Below the pieces are notes generated by a model. That model made no database searches. It was given only the letters and a program-made list of their open reading frames with translations, and was not told where the DNA came from. The position numbers and the translations under genes are program-made. 46,300 bases of DNA from an uncultured Prevotellaceae bacterium (lineage in GTDB: Bacteria > Bacteroidota > Bacteroidia > Bacteroidales > Bacteroidaceae): positions 1 through 46,300 of the forward strand of contig CAMHJQ010000023.1 of assembly GCA_946185485.1 (NCBI GenBank), read 5' to 3'. This document shows, piece after piece, positions 1-8,469 of this stretch. The number at the start of each line of letters is the position of its first letter. The first letter of the stretch is position 1.

Positions 1-1067
1 GCACGGCGCAGGATGCGGCGGATGACGTAGCCGGCCTTGGCATTCGACGGCAGCTGACCGTCAGCTATCGAGAAGGCGACGGCACGCAAGTGGTCAGCGC
101 AGACGCGCATGGCGACGTTGATAGACTCTCCCCCGGCCCCTCCCTGTGAGGGAGGGGTGCTATTACCACTATCCTCAGAGCTATCTACGCCCCTCCCTAC
201 AGGGAGGGGTTGGGGGAGGGTCTCCTCCTCAAAGGTGGTATATTTCAGACCCGTGATGTCCTGCTCAGCCTTGATGATAGGCTGGAACACATCGGTATCG
301 TAGTTCGAATGCTTGCCCTGCATCATGCGCACCAGTCGCTCGAAGCCCATGCCGGTATCGATGACGTTCATGGACAACTTCTCCAGTGAACCGTCCGCCT
401 TGCGGTTGAACTGCATAAAGACGAGGTTCCATATTTCGATGACCTGCGGGTCGTCCTGGTTGACGAGCTCCCGTCCGCTCTTACCGCTGGCAGCCTTCTG
501 CTCAGGGGTACGGCTGTCGACATGGATTTCAGAGCAGGGACCGCAGGGACCCGTGTCGCCCATCTCCCAGAAGTTGTCGTGCTTGTTGCCATTGATGATG
601 TGGTCCTCGGGGACGTGCTTGGCCCAGTATTTGGCAGCCTCGTCGTCGCGGGGGATGTTTTCTTCGGGAGAACCCTCGAAGACGGTGACATACAAGTCCT
701 CGGGATTCAGCTTCAGCACGTCCACCAAATACTCCCAGGCCATGTCGATGGCACCCTCCTTGAAGTAGTCACCAAACGACCAGTTGCCCAGCATCTCGAA
801 CATGGTGTGGTGGTAGGTGTCGTGACCCACCTCCTCCAAGTCGTTGTGTTTGCCGCTAACGCGCAGGCACTTCTGGGTGTCGGCACGGCGTCGCGGCTCT
901 GGGTCGCGTGTACCTAATATAATATCTTTCCACTGGTTCATACCCGCGTTGGTGAACATCAGCGTGGGGTCATCCTTAATCACCATGGGAGCGGAGGGCA
1001 CGATGGCGTGCTGCTTCTGCTCGAAAAACTTCTTGAATGAATCGCGAATCTCGTTGGCTGTCATCAT
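1..1067 (-). CDS. alaS: Alanyl-tRNA synthetase, N-terminal part (cut by window edge)
   Basis: Charges tRNA-Ala with alanine in the cytoplasm. The reverse strand reads [11 protein letters not shown], then class II motifs such as [49 protein letters not shown] and [13 protein letters not shown], typical of AlaS. About 355 residues are present; the frame runs off the left edge after [11 protein letters not shown] codons at 1067 and 1064 are both possible starts. A -7 box (TACCTTTG on the minus strand, 1169-1162) gives a leader of about 85 nt. Oddity: at about residues 280-313, between KYTTFEE and [10 protein letters not shown], an in-frame stretch ([11 protein letters not shown] ... [11 protein letters not shown]) is encoded by a GC-rich palindromic repeat that is absent from AlaS proteins as I know them. 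Confidence 0.95.
   Translation of the reverse strand, partial: MMTANEIRDSFKKFFEQKQHAIVPSAPMVIKDDPTLMFTNAGMNQWKDIILGTRDPEPRRRADTQKCLRVSGKHNDLEEVGHDTYHHTMFEMLGNWSFGDYFKEGAIDMAWEYLVDVLKLNPEDLYVTVFEGSPEENIPRDDEAAKYWAKHVPEDHIINGNKHDNFWEMGDTGPCGPCSEIHVDSRTPEQKAASGKSGRELVNQDDPQVIEIWNLVFMQFNRKADGSLEKLSMNVIDTGMGFERLVRMMQGKHSNYDTDVFQPIIKAEQDITGLKYTTFEEETLPQPLPVGRGVDSSEDSGNSTPPSQGGAGGESINVAMRVCADHLRAVAFSIADGQLPSNAKAGYVIRRILRR
128..218. repeat. GC-rich compound palindrome inserted in frame in alaS
   Basis: Two hairpins lie back to back: CCCCTCCCT-gtg-AGGGAGGGG (137-157) and CCCCTCCCT-ac-AGGGAGGGG (190-209). Each has a 9-bp perfect stem. The outer arms (ctccccc at 128-134 and gggggag at 212-218) also pair, so the whole 91-bp unit is a larger dyad separated by about 32 bp of AT-richer sequence. 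The alaS frame stays open through it. Confidence 0.9.
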
Positions 1068-1074
1068 ATCAATT

Positions 1075-1106
1075 TACTATTTGACTATTTTACTATTTGA
1101 CTATTT
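1075..1106 (-). repeat. Tandem 16-mer x2 in the alaS leader
   Basis: The unit tactatttgactattt occurs twice without a mismatch at 1075-1090 and 1091-1106, 7 bp from the alaS start. In the sense (minus) direction it reads aaatagtcaaatagta. It belongs to the class of short-period, A-rich phrases seen before other starts in this window. Confidence 0.9.
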
Positions 1107-1161
1107 CAAATTTAGCTTCTATATAACTCATGTTTGCTCTCGTTAACCGATAAGTTGGCTG

Positions 1162-1169
1162 CAAAGGTA
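1162..1169 (-). promoter_or_regulatory. alaS promoter, -7 box
   Basis: CAAAGGTA on the plus strand is TACCTTTG on the minus strand, a match to the Bacteroidota -7 consensus TAnnTTTG. No clear TTTG -33 element was found at the usual spacing. Confidence 0.65.
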
Positions 1170-1212
1170 CGAAAAAAACAGAATAATGAATGATGAATTA
1201 AGAAATATTTTG

Positions 1213-1220
1213 TATCTTTG
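1213..1220 (+). promoter_or_regulatory. Promoter of the 43-codon small ORF, -7 box
   Basis: TATCTTTG matches TAnnTTTG. It lies 36 bp upstream of the small ORF start and is divergent from the alaS promoter. Confidence 0.65.
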
Positions 1221-1256
1221 TCCCCTAATTGCAAACTAAACTAAAACAAATACTGC

Positions 1257-1388
1257 ATGAAAAGAGTCGTTTTATGCTTATTGGCATTGGTGACTGTCGT
1301 AGGGGCGGTCACTGCCACATGGACTTTCGATGGCCGTTGGAACCCCGAACAGTGCATCCGAGACCTGTGGAACGTGCTGGCGTATTAA
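1257..1388 (+). CDS. Unrecognised small secreted or membrane peptide (43 aa)
   Basis: I do not recognise this peptide. It starts MKRVVLCLLALVTVVGA, a short basic N-terminus followed by about 15 hydrophobic residues, which is a good signal peptide or single membrane anchor. The tail TWTFDGRWNPEQCIRDLW... is rich in Trp and charged residues and has one Cys, ending in LAY. It has its own -7 box 36 bp upstream and a strong hairpin terminator 22 bp downstream, so it forms a complete transcription unit between alaS and rsmI. An alternative ORF in another frame (1229-1411) has no signal-like start and runs into the terminator, so I prefer this one. The transcript could also act as a small RNA. Confidence 0.55.
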   Translation: MKRVVLCLLALVTVVGAVTATWTFDGRWNPEQCIRDLWNVLAY

Positions 1389-1410
1389 TAATTGTTACTT
1401 TCGTTAGCTA

Positions 1411-1446
1411 AAGGAAAGAAAAGTTGACTTTTCTTTCCTTTTTTCT
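1411..1446 (+). terminator. Intrinsic terminator after the small ORF
   Basis: A 14-bp perfect inverted repeat, aaggaaagaaaagt (1411-1424) and acttttctttcctt (1427-1440), is followed by a T run. It ends before the rsmI promoter at 1458. Confidence 0.85.
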
Positions 1447-1457
1447 CGCATATTTCG

Positions 1458-1465
1458 TAACTTTG
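1458..1465 (+). promoter_or_regulatory. rsmI promoter, -7 box
   Basis: TAACTTTG matches TAnnTTTG. Its last base is only 9 bp before the rsmI ATG, so the transcript would have almost no leader. This argues for the start at 1475 and against the upstream in-frame start at 1424, which lies inside the terminator. Confidence 0.65.
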
Positions 1466-1474
1466 CCCGCTGTA

Positions 1475-2158
1475 ATGGGCATATTGTACATTGTACCCAC
1501 GCCGGTGGGCAATCTGGAGGACATGACGCTACGCGCCATCCGCATCCTCAAGGAGGCTGACCTTGTGCTGGCCGAGGACACCCGCACGTCGGGCATCCTG
1601 CTGAAGCATTTCCAGATTCAGCAGCACTTGCTGTCGCACCATAAGTTCAACGAGCACGGCACCTCTGCCTCGGTCGTGGAACGCCTGCAGGCAGGACAGA
1701 CGGTGGCACTCATCAGCGATGCCGGCACGCCGGGCATCTCCGACCCGGGATTTTTCCTGGTACGCGAGGCCGTCAAGGCAGGCATAGAGGTGCAGACACT
1801 ACCTGGAGCTACGGCCTTTGTGCCGGCCTTGGTGTCAAGCGGTCTGCCGTGCGATCGGTTCTGCTTCGAGGGCTTCCTGCCGCAGAAGAAGGGACGCCAG
1901 TCGAAGATAGAGTCGCTGCGTGACGAGGAGCGTACGATGGTGTTCTACGAGTCGCCCTATCGCGTGCTAAAGGCGCTGCAGCAGTTTGCCGAGGTGTTTG
2001 GTCCGGACCGTCAGGTCAGCGTCTGCCGCGAAATCTCCAAGGTTCACGAGGAGAGTGTGCGCGGCACGTTGGAAGAGACCATCGCTCACTTTACGGAGCA
2101 TGTCCCCCGCGGTGAGTTCGTCATCGTCGTGGCGGGAAATAAGAAGATAACTGAATAA
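1475..2158 (+). CDS. rsmI: 16S rRNA (cytidine(1402)-2'-O)-methyltransferase
   Basis: Uses S-adenosylmethionine to 2'-O-methylate C1402 in the decoding centre of 16S rRNA. The 227-residue protein begins MGILYIVPTPVGNLEDMT and has the family signatures LAEDTRTSG, LISDAGTPGISDPG (SAM-binding loop), LPGATAFVPALVSSGLP and FYESPYRV. The length is normal for RsmI. The next gene starts 21 bp downstream and is probably co-transcribed. The last codons (GNKKITE) are encoded by an aagata-rich phrase that continues into the leader of the next gene. Confidence 0.95.
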   Translation: MGILYIVPTPVGNLEDMTLRAIRILKEADLVLAEDTRTSGILLKHFQIQQHLLSHHKFNEHGTSASVVERLQAGQTVALISDAGTPGISDPGFFLVREAVKAGIEVQTLPGATAFVPALVSSGLPCDRFCFEGFLPQKKGRQSKIESLRDEERTMVFYESPYRVLKALQQFAEVFGPDRQVSVCREISKVHEESVRGTLEETIAHFTEHVPRGEFVIVVAGNKKITE

Positions 2159-2179
2159 CGAAGATAAAAAACAAAAGCT

Positions 2180-3031
2180 ATGAAAAAACTATTTGTAATG
2201 GTACTTTGCATGACGGCTCTTGTCGCCTGCAACCAGAAAAACTCCAAGAATGAAGACCTGTTGCTTACTCACCAGGCCGACTCGCTGAACCGTATCATTG
2301 AACAGAAAGACAATGAAATCAACGACATGATGGCTACGATGAACGACATCGAAGAGGGCTTCCGGGCCATCAATGCTGCCGAGAACAGAGTCAATGTGGC
2401 ACGTCAGGGTGAAGGTGCCAGCATGAACGAGCGTATCCGCGAGAACATGCAGTTCATCCAGCAGACCATGCAGCAGAACCGCGAGCTTATCAACAAGTTG
2501 CGCAACCAACTGCGCCAGAGCTCGGTAAAGGGCGACCAGTTGCGTCGTACCCTGGAGAACCTCACCCGTGAACTGGAGGAGAAGGACGGACAGTTGAAGG
2601 CGCTGCAGGCTGAGCTGCAGGCCAAGAATATCCAGATTGACGAGTTGACGGAACAGGTTTCTAACCTCTCTGACAATGTCAGCAATCTCACGGAAGAGAC
2701 ATCGCAGAAGTCGAAGACCATCGCTACGCAGGATAAACAACTGAACTCTGCATGGTTTGTCTTCGGTACGAAGAAGGAGCTGAAGGAACAGCACATCATC
2801 GAAGATGGTGAGGTGCTCCGTTCTAACTTCAACCAGAGCTACTTCACGAAGATTGATATCCGTGTCGACAAGGAAATCAAGCTCTACTCGCGCTCTGCCA
2901 AAGTGTTGACAGCCCATCCTGCTTCCAGCTATACGCTGACACAAGATGCCAACAAACAATATGTGATGCGCATTACCGACCCGCAACAGTTCTGGTCGAC
3001 TAGCAAGTATCTGGTGATACTGGTGAAATAA
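2180..3031 (+). CDS. Coiled-coil lipoprotein of unknown function
   Basis: A 283-residue predicted lipoprotein. Signal peptide MKKLFVMVLCMTALVAC has its lipobox cysteine at residue 17. Residues about 30-185 are a long Glu/Gln/Asn/Leu-rich coiled coil (for example RTLENLTRELEEKDGQLKALQ). The C-terminal 95 residues form a compact domain with TKIDIRVDKEIKLYSR and end SKYLVILVK. It resembles Bacteroides coiled-coil lipoproteins annotated as Cbp1-type collagen-binding adhesins, but I could not test this and leave the symbol empty. It sits 21 bp after rsmI and is followed by a strong terminator. Confidence 0.85.
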   Translation: MKKLFVMVLCMTALVACNQKNSKNEDLLLTHQADSLNRIIEQKDNEINDMMATMNDIEEGFRAINAAENRVNVARQGEGASMNERIRENMQFIQQTMQQNRELINKLRNQLRQSSVKGDQLRRTLENLTRELEEKDGQLKALQAELQAKNIQIDELTEQVSNLSDNVSNLTEETSQKSKTIATQDKQLNSAWFVFGTKKELKEQHIIEDGEVLRSNFNQSYFTKIDIRVDKEIKLYSRSAKVLTAHPASSYTLTQDANKQYVMRITDPQQFWSTSKYLVILVK

Positions 3032-3036
3032 TATAG

Positions 3037-3076
3037 CGTGGGAAGGAGACCGGTTGGTTTCCTTCCCATGTTATTT
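3037..3076 (+). terminator. Terminator of the rsmI operon
   Basis: A 15-bp stem with two G-T pairs (cgtgggaaggagacc at 3037-3051 with ggtttccttcccatg at 3056-3070), loop ggtt, followed by ttatttt. Confidence 0.8.
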
Positions 3077-3185
3077 TACATAATGCAACGTTTTAACGTC
3101 TTTTCGATGCCAAAAGGACGTTTTCTTGTCTTAAGATGTTAAAATATTGCGTATATTTGTGCATTTTTTATAAATTTATTTTTTG

Positions 3186-3210
3186 TTTTGCAAAGGAAAT
3201 CGTACCTTTG
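3186..3210 (+). promoter_or_regulatory. Promoter of SusC/SusD operon 1
   Basis: TACCTTTG (3203-3210) matches the -7 consensus and ttttg at 3186-3190 can serve as the -33 element. The leader to the ATG at 3317 is about 100 nt, long for this window. Confidence 0.7.
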
Positions 3211-3256
3211 CACATTATTTTCCAGTGTGGATAATATCTACGCAAGCATATTTAAT

Positions 3257-3274
3257 TAATGTTCACGAACATTA
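3257..3274. repeat. Perfect dyad in the susC-1 leader
   Basis: taatgttc-ac-gaacatta is a perfect 8-bp inverted repeat with a 2-base centre, about 45 bp downstream of the expected transcription start. It may be an operator or an RNA hairpin; no regulator gene is adjacent. Confidence 0.6.
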
Positions 3275-3316
3275 TTATAATAGAGATCAATTAATAAATA
3301 AAGCAAGATAGTGAAT

Positions 3317-6300
3317 ATGAGAAGAAAGCTGACACTGATTTTGTTTGGTCTCATCCTCAGCATGGGGGTGGCGACTGCCCAGAACAAGATTTCAGGTACT
3401 GTCCTTGAAGACAACGGTGAGCCGTGTATTGGTGCCACAGTGATGATTCAAGGTTCCAAGCAGGGTACCAAGACCGATATGGACGGTCATTTTACGATAT
3501 CCGTGCCTGCTGGCAAGAAGCTTGTGATAAGCTATGTCGGTATGGTGACGGAGACAGTGAAACCCAAGGACGGCATGAAGGTGACGTTGACATCTGACTC
3601 ACAGACCTTGAGCGAGGTTGTGGCAGTAGGTATGATGAAGCAGGATAAGCGTTTGTTTACCGGTGCTTCGTCGAAAGTCGATGCCGACAAGGCAAAGCTG
3701 TCAGGTATGGCTGATGTCAGCCGTTCGCTGGAAGGCCGTGTGGCTGGTGTGCAGGTGACGAACGTCAGCGGTTCGTTCGGTGCAGCTCCTAAGATTCGCG
3801 TTCGTGGCGCAACGTCTATCTATGGTAACTCCAAACCTCTGTGGGTTATCGACGGTGTGATATACGAAGATAACGTGGACGTCAGTGCCGACGAGCTGGC
3901 ATCTGGCGATGCCAAGACGCTGATTTCCAGTGCTGTGGCAGGTCTGAACTCTGACGATATCGAGTCGTTTACCATCCTGAAGGATGGCTCGGCAACGTCT
4001 ATCTATGGTGCCCGCGCCATGGCTGGTGTGATTGTCATCACCACCAAGAAAGGTGCTGCAGGACGTGCATCGGTCAGCTATACCGGTGAGTTCTCTACAC
4101 GTCTGAAACCCAGCTACCGCGACTACAACATCATGAACTCGCAGGAGATGATGGGTGTCTACAAGGAGATGGCCGACAAGGGCTGGCTGCAGCTGGAGAA
4201 TATGGTGAATGCCAAGAATACCGGTGTCTACGGCTATATGTTCCAGCAGCTGCGCAAGTATGACACCACAACCGGCCAGTACGGTCTGCTGAATACCGAG
4301 GCTGCCCGCAACAAGTACCTGCAGGATGCGGAGTTCCGCAACACCGACTGGTTCGACCTGTTGTTCTCGAACGCTTTCCAGCAGAACCACTCTGTCAGCA
4401 TTTCCGGTGGTACTGAACGTATGCAGAGCTACTTCTCTATGTCGTTGATGCACGACCCCGGCTATTATGTCAATCGTAATAAGGTTGACCGTTATACTTT
4501 CAACGGCAATATCTCCTACGACATCCTGAAGAACCTGACCGCCCGTCTGGCCGCTCAGGGCAGCCATCGTAATCAGGAGGCTCCCGGTTCGCTGAATCAG
4601 ACTACTGACGTGGTGACTGGTGCCGTCAACCGTGATTTCGATATCAACCCGTTCAGCTTCGCGTTGAATACCAGCCGCTGTCTGGACCCCAATACGAAGT
4701 ACACCCGTTTCTATACAGGCTTCAATATCTTCGACGAGTTGCGGAATAACTATATGGAGTATGATGTGAATGAGTTGATGTTTCGTGCTGAGTTGGAGTA
4801 TAAGCCCATCCGGACGGTTACCATCAACGGTCTTATCTCGACCCGTATGAGCCATTCGCGCCGTCAGCACAATGTAATGGACAACTCCAACCAGGCCAAT
4901 GCCTACCGTGCCGGCGTCGATGCACAGGACGACAACTCCACCATCCGCGACAGCAACCCCTTGCTGTATACCGACCCTGACAACGAGAAGGCATTGCCCG
5001 AGTCTATCCTGCCCGAGGGCGGCATCAAGTATCAGAACGACGACAACATGCGCTCTAACAGTTTCCGCTTCATGGCCGACTATCGCGATGTGTATAATGA
5101 GAAGCATACTCTGAACGCCATGATAGGTACTGAGTACTCGTCAGTAAAGCGTACTGCCACCAACTGGACCGGCTGGGGCTATAACTTCGAGATGGGTGGC
5201 ATTGTATATACGCCGTATCTCTGGCTGAAGCAGATGAACGAGGAGAATACCAACTATTTCGGCGAGTATGAGACGACGACCAATACGCTGGCCTACTACG
5301 GACAGGTTGTCTACAGCTACGACCGCCGCTATACCGTTAATGGCACATTCCGTTATGAGGGTACCAACCGTTTCGGCGAAATCAAGTCGAGCCGCTGGCT
5401 GCCTACCTGGAACGTCTCCCTGGCCTACGACATGACCAACGAGCCCTGGATGGAAAGCACCAGGAACTGGCTGTCGCAGTTGAAGCTGCGTGGCAGCTAC
5501 TCACTGACTGCCGATACGGGTCCCACATGGGTAAACAATGCCACCGTTATCTACCAGACGCGTAATGCCTGGCGTCCCTTCACCTCAGCAGCCGAGAAGG
5601 AAATATACATTGACTATCTGGCCAATACCGAGCTGACCTTCGAGAAGAAGCATGAGTGGAACATCGGTGTCGATATGAGTTTCCTCAACGACCGCATTGC
5701 CCTGACCTTCGATGCCTATTGGCGTAACAACTACGACCTGATAGGTCTCGTCTACACACAGGGTGCCGGTGGACAGACGGAGAAGTATGCTAACCTGGCA
5801 GACATGAAGTCGCACGGTATTGAGGTAGGCATCTCTACGGTTAACATCCAGACGCCGAAGTTCAAGTGGACCACTGACCTCATCTATTCACTGGCCAAGA
5901 ACAAGGTGACATCGCTGGAGAACTCCTGTAATGCCTACTACCTCATCGTCGGTCAGCATTCCAATAACCCCTACATGATTCCTACGCTTGAGGGCTATCC
6001 CGTACGTACCATCTGGAGCTATCAGTTTGCCGGACTCAACAAGGAGGGTCTGCCGATGGTCTACAACGAGAATGGAGAGAAGACCATTGGCGACGTCAAC
6101 ATCCAGGAAACCAAGGACTTGGAGAACTTCCTCGTCTATGAAGGTCCCCAAGACCCGACGTGGTATGGTTCGCTGAGCAATACCTTCACCTATACCAACC
6201 AGAAGCTGGGCAAGCTGAGCCTGGACGTGTTCATCACCTACAGCGGCGGCAACGTCGTACGTCTCGACCCGGTATTCTCGGCAGGATACAGTGACCTGTC

Positions 6301-6694
6301 AGCACTGCCCCGTGAGTTCAAGAACCGCTGGATGAAGGCTGGCGACGAAAACGTGACCAATATCCCCGTCATTGCCTCGCTCAACCAGGTGGACCGCTAT
6401 GGCAGCACGGCCATGAGCACGGCCTACAACGTCTACAACTACTCTACAGAGCGTATTGCCAAGGGTGACTTTGTACGTCTGAAGGAGTTGGCGCTGACCT
6501 ATACCTTCCCGCAGGGACTGCTGAGGAAGAGCCGTCTGCTGAACTCTGCATCCATCAAGCTGGCCGCAACCAACCTCTGTCTGCTCTATGCTGACAAGAA
6601 GCTGAATGGTCAGGACCCTGAGTTCATCAACTCCGGTGGTGTGGCATCGCCTATCTCCAAGCAGTTCACCGCTACAGTGAGGTTAGGTTTCTAA
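3317..6694 (+). CDS. SusC/RagA-family TonB-dependent outer membrane receptor 1
   Basis: An outer membrane transporter that works with a SusD lipoprotein to import oligomers using TonB energy. The ATG at 3317 (1125 aa) gives a clean signal peptide MRRKLTLILFGLILSMGVATAQ; a GTG two codons upstream is less likely. Residues about 24-100 form the carboxypeptidase-regulatory-like domain (KISGTVLEDNGEPCIGATV). The plug follows, with the typical SusC motifs GRVAGVQV, IRVRGATSIYGNSKPLWVIDG, TILKDGSATSIYGARAMAGV and VITTKKG. The rest is the beta barrel, ending in an aromatic residue (TATVRLGF). It is first in an operon with the SusD, zinc peptidase, DUF4302 and BACON-like genes. Substrate is not visible from sequence; the neighbours suggest peptides. 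Confidence 0.95.
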   Translation: MRRKLTLILFGLILSMGVATAQNKISGTVLEDNGEPCIGATVMIQGSKQGTKTDMDGHFTISVPAGKKLVISYVGMVTETVKPKDGMKVTLTSDSQTLSEVVAVGMMKQDKRLFTGASSKVDADKAKLSGMADVSRSLEGRVAGVQVTNVSGSFGAAPKIRVRGATSIYGNSKPLWVIDGVIYEDNVDVSADELASGDAKTLISSAVAGLNSDDIESFTILKDGSATSIYGARAMAGVIVITTKKGAAGRASVSYTGEFSTRLKPSYRDYNIMNSQEMMGVYKEMADKGWLQLENMVNAKNTGVYGYMFQQLRKYDTTTGQYGLLNTEAARNKYLQDAEFRNTDWFDLLFSNAFQQNHSVSISGGTERMQSYFSMSLMHDPGYYVNRNKVDRYTFNGNISYDILKNLTARLAAQGSHRNQEAPGSLNQTTDVVTGAVNRDFDINPFSFALNTSRCLDPNTKYTRFYTGFNIFDELRNNYMEYDVNELMFRAELEYKPIRTVTINGLISTRMSHSRRQHNVMDNSNQANAYRAGVDAQDDNSTIRDSNPLLYTDPDNEKALPESILPEGGIKYQNDDNMRSNSFRFMADYRDVYNEKHTLNAMIGTEYSSVKRTATNWTGWGYNFEMGGIVYTPYLWLKQMNEENTNYFGEYETTTNTLAYYGQVVYSYDRRYTVNGTFRYEGTNRFGEIKSSRWLPTWNVSLAYDMTNEPWMESTRNWLSQLKLRGSYSLTADTGPTWVNNATVIYQTRNAWRPFTSAAEKEIYIDYLANTELTFEKKHEWNIGVDMSFLNDRIALTFDAYWRNNYDLIGLVYTQGAGGQTEKYANLADMKSHGIEVGISTVNIQTPKFKWTTDLIYSLAKNKVTSLENSCNAYYLIVGQHSNNPYMIPTLEGYPVRTIWSYQFAGLNKEGLPMVYNENGEKTIGDVNIQETKDLENFLVYEGPQDPTWYGSLSNTFTYTNQKLGKLSLDVFITYSGGNVVRLDPVFSAGYSDLSALPREFKNRWMKAGDENVTNIPVIASLNQVDRYGSTAMSTAYNVYNYSTERIAKGDFVRLKELALTYTFPQGLLRKSRLLNSASIKLAATNLCLLYADKKLNGQDPEFINSGGVASPISKQFTATVRLGF

Positions 6695-6727
6695 ACAACG
6701 AATTACACGAATTTTACGAATATCAAG

Positions 6728-8449
6728 ATGATGAAGATAAATTATAATATACGGAAAAGAAACATGACTATGATGGTGAAGTTGCTCGGCGCAGCATTCT
6801 TCATTCTTCATTCTTCGCTCTTCGTTTCCTGTGCCGACAAGTTGGACGAGGACCCTGACAGCCGGTGGATTAAGATTGACAGCTCCGAGAAACTGGGCCG
6901 CCTGCTGACCTCGGGCTATCCCAGTTCAGTGCCTGCCGTCATTTGTGAGCTGATGGGCGACAACCTGGTAGACAACAACGTGGTGGTGCCTGCCACCCAT
7001 AACGATGCCTACTCGCTGTTCCACGAAGAGGCCTATAAGTGGGAGGACATCAACAGCTATAGCACTGGCGAGGACGACACACCTCTGGAGATATGGGACA
7101 AGTATTACTATGGTATTGCTACGGCCAACCATGCCATAGCCGCTATGCAGGAGATGAGCGACGACCCCGCCCACGACCCGTCGATAGCCGCCTGGTGGGG
7201 CGAGGCACATATCATGCGTGCCTATTTCCACTTTATACTGGTCAGCGTCTTTGCCGAGGCCTATAAGGACGAGACGCAGAGTGCCCAAGACTGGGGCGTG
7301 CCCTATGTGACCACTGTCGAGGAAGTGGTACGCGTGGACTATGCCAAGCCCGAATACCGCAAGAAGGTCAGCGAGGTCTACCAACTCATCGAGAAGGATA
7401 TCAACGAAGGTATCGACCTGATTGACGACTCCAAGTACACCGTTCCGGCCTATCACTTCAACCGCAATGCAGCATACGCCTTTGCTGCCCGCTTCTACCT
7501 GTTCAAGCGTGACTACAAGAACTGCCTGAAGTATGCCGACCTGGCGCTGGGCAGCAATCCTGCCAGCTCGCTGCGCAAGTGGGCTTCCATGAGTGCTAAC
7601 ACCATCAATACGCTGCTCAATGCCTATAATGACGAGAAGGCTGCCTGCAACTACCTGCTGCTGACCACTTTCTCGCTGCAGGACCGTATGCTTTCTGCCT
7701 GCCGTTATGCCATCAATAGCGGCAACACAGCTGAGAAAGTTCCTGCGACCAAGGACATCCTCTATGAAGGTGGCGGCCCGAACTGGAGTGGCCGTGTACC
7801 TGCCTTCGACGGTAAAATCTACCGTTGGGGTGCCGGCTCCGAGTACGGTTCATGGCTCTTCCGCGTCTATGAGTACTTCGAGTACACCAACAAGATTGCC
7901 GGTATTGGCTATGTGCACATCATCTACCAGCCCTTTACCGCCGAGGAGACACTGCTCTGCCGTGCCGAGGCCAAGCTCTATCTGGGCGACCGCGAGGGTG
8001 CCATTCAGGACCTGGGCTTCTGGACTGCTTCCAAGCAGATTGACAATGCCCTGACGCAGACGGGCATCGACCGCAAATATGCCGGAACTCCCGAAAACAA
8101 CATCTACCTGAGCGATATCCATCCGCAGGAGATGAGCACGGAGTTCAAGACGCTGACCGACGAGGAGACCCGCGTGCTGCAGTGCATCCTTCACTTCCGT
8201 CGTATCGAGACGATGTTCGAGGGTCAGCGCTGGTTCGACATCAAGCGCTATGGCATCACCGTCCACCACGCCTACCGTGGCCCGCAGGACGATGCTATCA
8301 CCCACGACTACCTGCAGTGGAACGACAAGCGCCGTGTGGTGCAGATTCCCTATAATGCCGTCGATGCCGGCTATCCCGCCTCCGACCGTGCCCTTGGCTT
8401 CACCGATTCTGACGATATTCGCATAAAAGGCTATCAAGTGGCCCAATAA
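6728..8449 (+). CDS. SusD/RagB-family substrate-binding lipoprotein 1
   Basis: Surface lipoprotein lid of the SusC-1 transporter. 573 residues from the first ATG; starts at 6764 or 6773 (MTMMVKLLGAAFF) give a more usual signal-peptide length. The lipobox FVSC puts the acylated cysteine at residue 35, followed by ADKLDEDPDSR, an acidic surface-export-like segment. SusD features include WDKYYYGIATANHAI, AHIMRAYFHFILVSVFAEAY, AYAFAARFYLFKRDYKNCLKYAD and the C-terminal RRIETMFEGQRWFDIKRYGI. Oddity: the signal peptide core FFILHSSLF is encoded by a ttcattcttcattcttc phrase that recurs in dnaE. The leader (6699-6721) has acgaatt-like repeats. Confidence 0.93.
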   Translation: MMKINYNIRKRNMTMMVKLLGAAFFILHSSLFVSCADKLDEDPDSRWIKIDSSEKLGRLLTSGYPSSVPAVICELMGDNLVDNNVVVPATHNDAYSLFHEEAYKWEDINSYSTGEDDTPLEIWDKYYYGIATANHAIAAMQEMSDDPAHDPSIAAWWGEAHIMRAYFHFILVSVFAEAYKDETQSAQDWGVPYVTTVEEVVRVDYAKPEYRKKVSEVYQLIEKDINEGIDLIDDSKYTVPAYHFNRNAAYAFAARFYLFKRDYKNCLKYADLALGSNPASSLRKWASMSANTINTLLNAYNDEKAACNYLLLTTFSLQDRMLSACRYAINSGNTAEKVPATKDILYEGGGPNWSGRVPAFDGKIYRWGAGSEYGSWLFRVYEYFEYTNKIAGIGYVHIIYQPFTAEETLLCRAEAKLYLGDREGAIQDLGFWTASKQIDNALTQTGIDRKYAGTPENNIYLSDIHPQEMSTEFKTLTDEETRVLQCILHFRRIETMFEGQRWFDIKRYGITVHHAYRGPQDDAITHDYLQWNDKRRVVQIPYNAVDAGYPASDRALGFTDSDDIRIKGYQVAQ

Positions 8450-8469
8450 TCCTAAACAAGACCTGAAAG

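Noticed and set aside
128..218. alaS as a disrupted pseudogene
   Set aside because: The frame is open across the repeat and AlaS motifs continue on both sides.
1229..1411. Alternative 60-codon ORF overlapping the 43-codon small ORF
   Set aside because: No signal-like or domain-like features, and its end lies in the terminator stem.
2189..2986. Antisense ORF (265 codons) opposite the coiled-coil lipoprotein
   Set aside because: Leu/Val-rich shadow of the Glu/Gln-rich coiled coil; no start signals.
3701..5107. Long antisense ORF (468 codons) opposite susC-1
   Set aside because: It is opposite a clear SusC gene with strong codon bias; such long antisense frames arise from that bias. No promoter or family resemblance.
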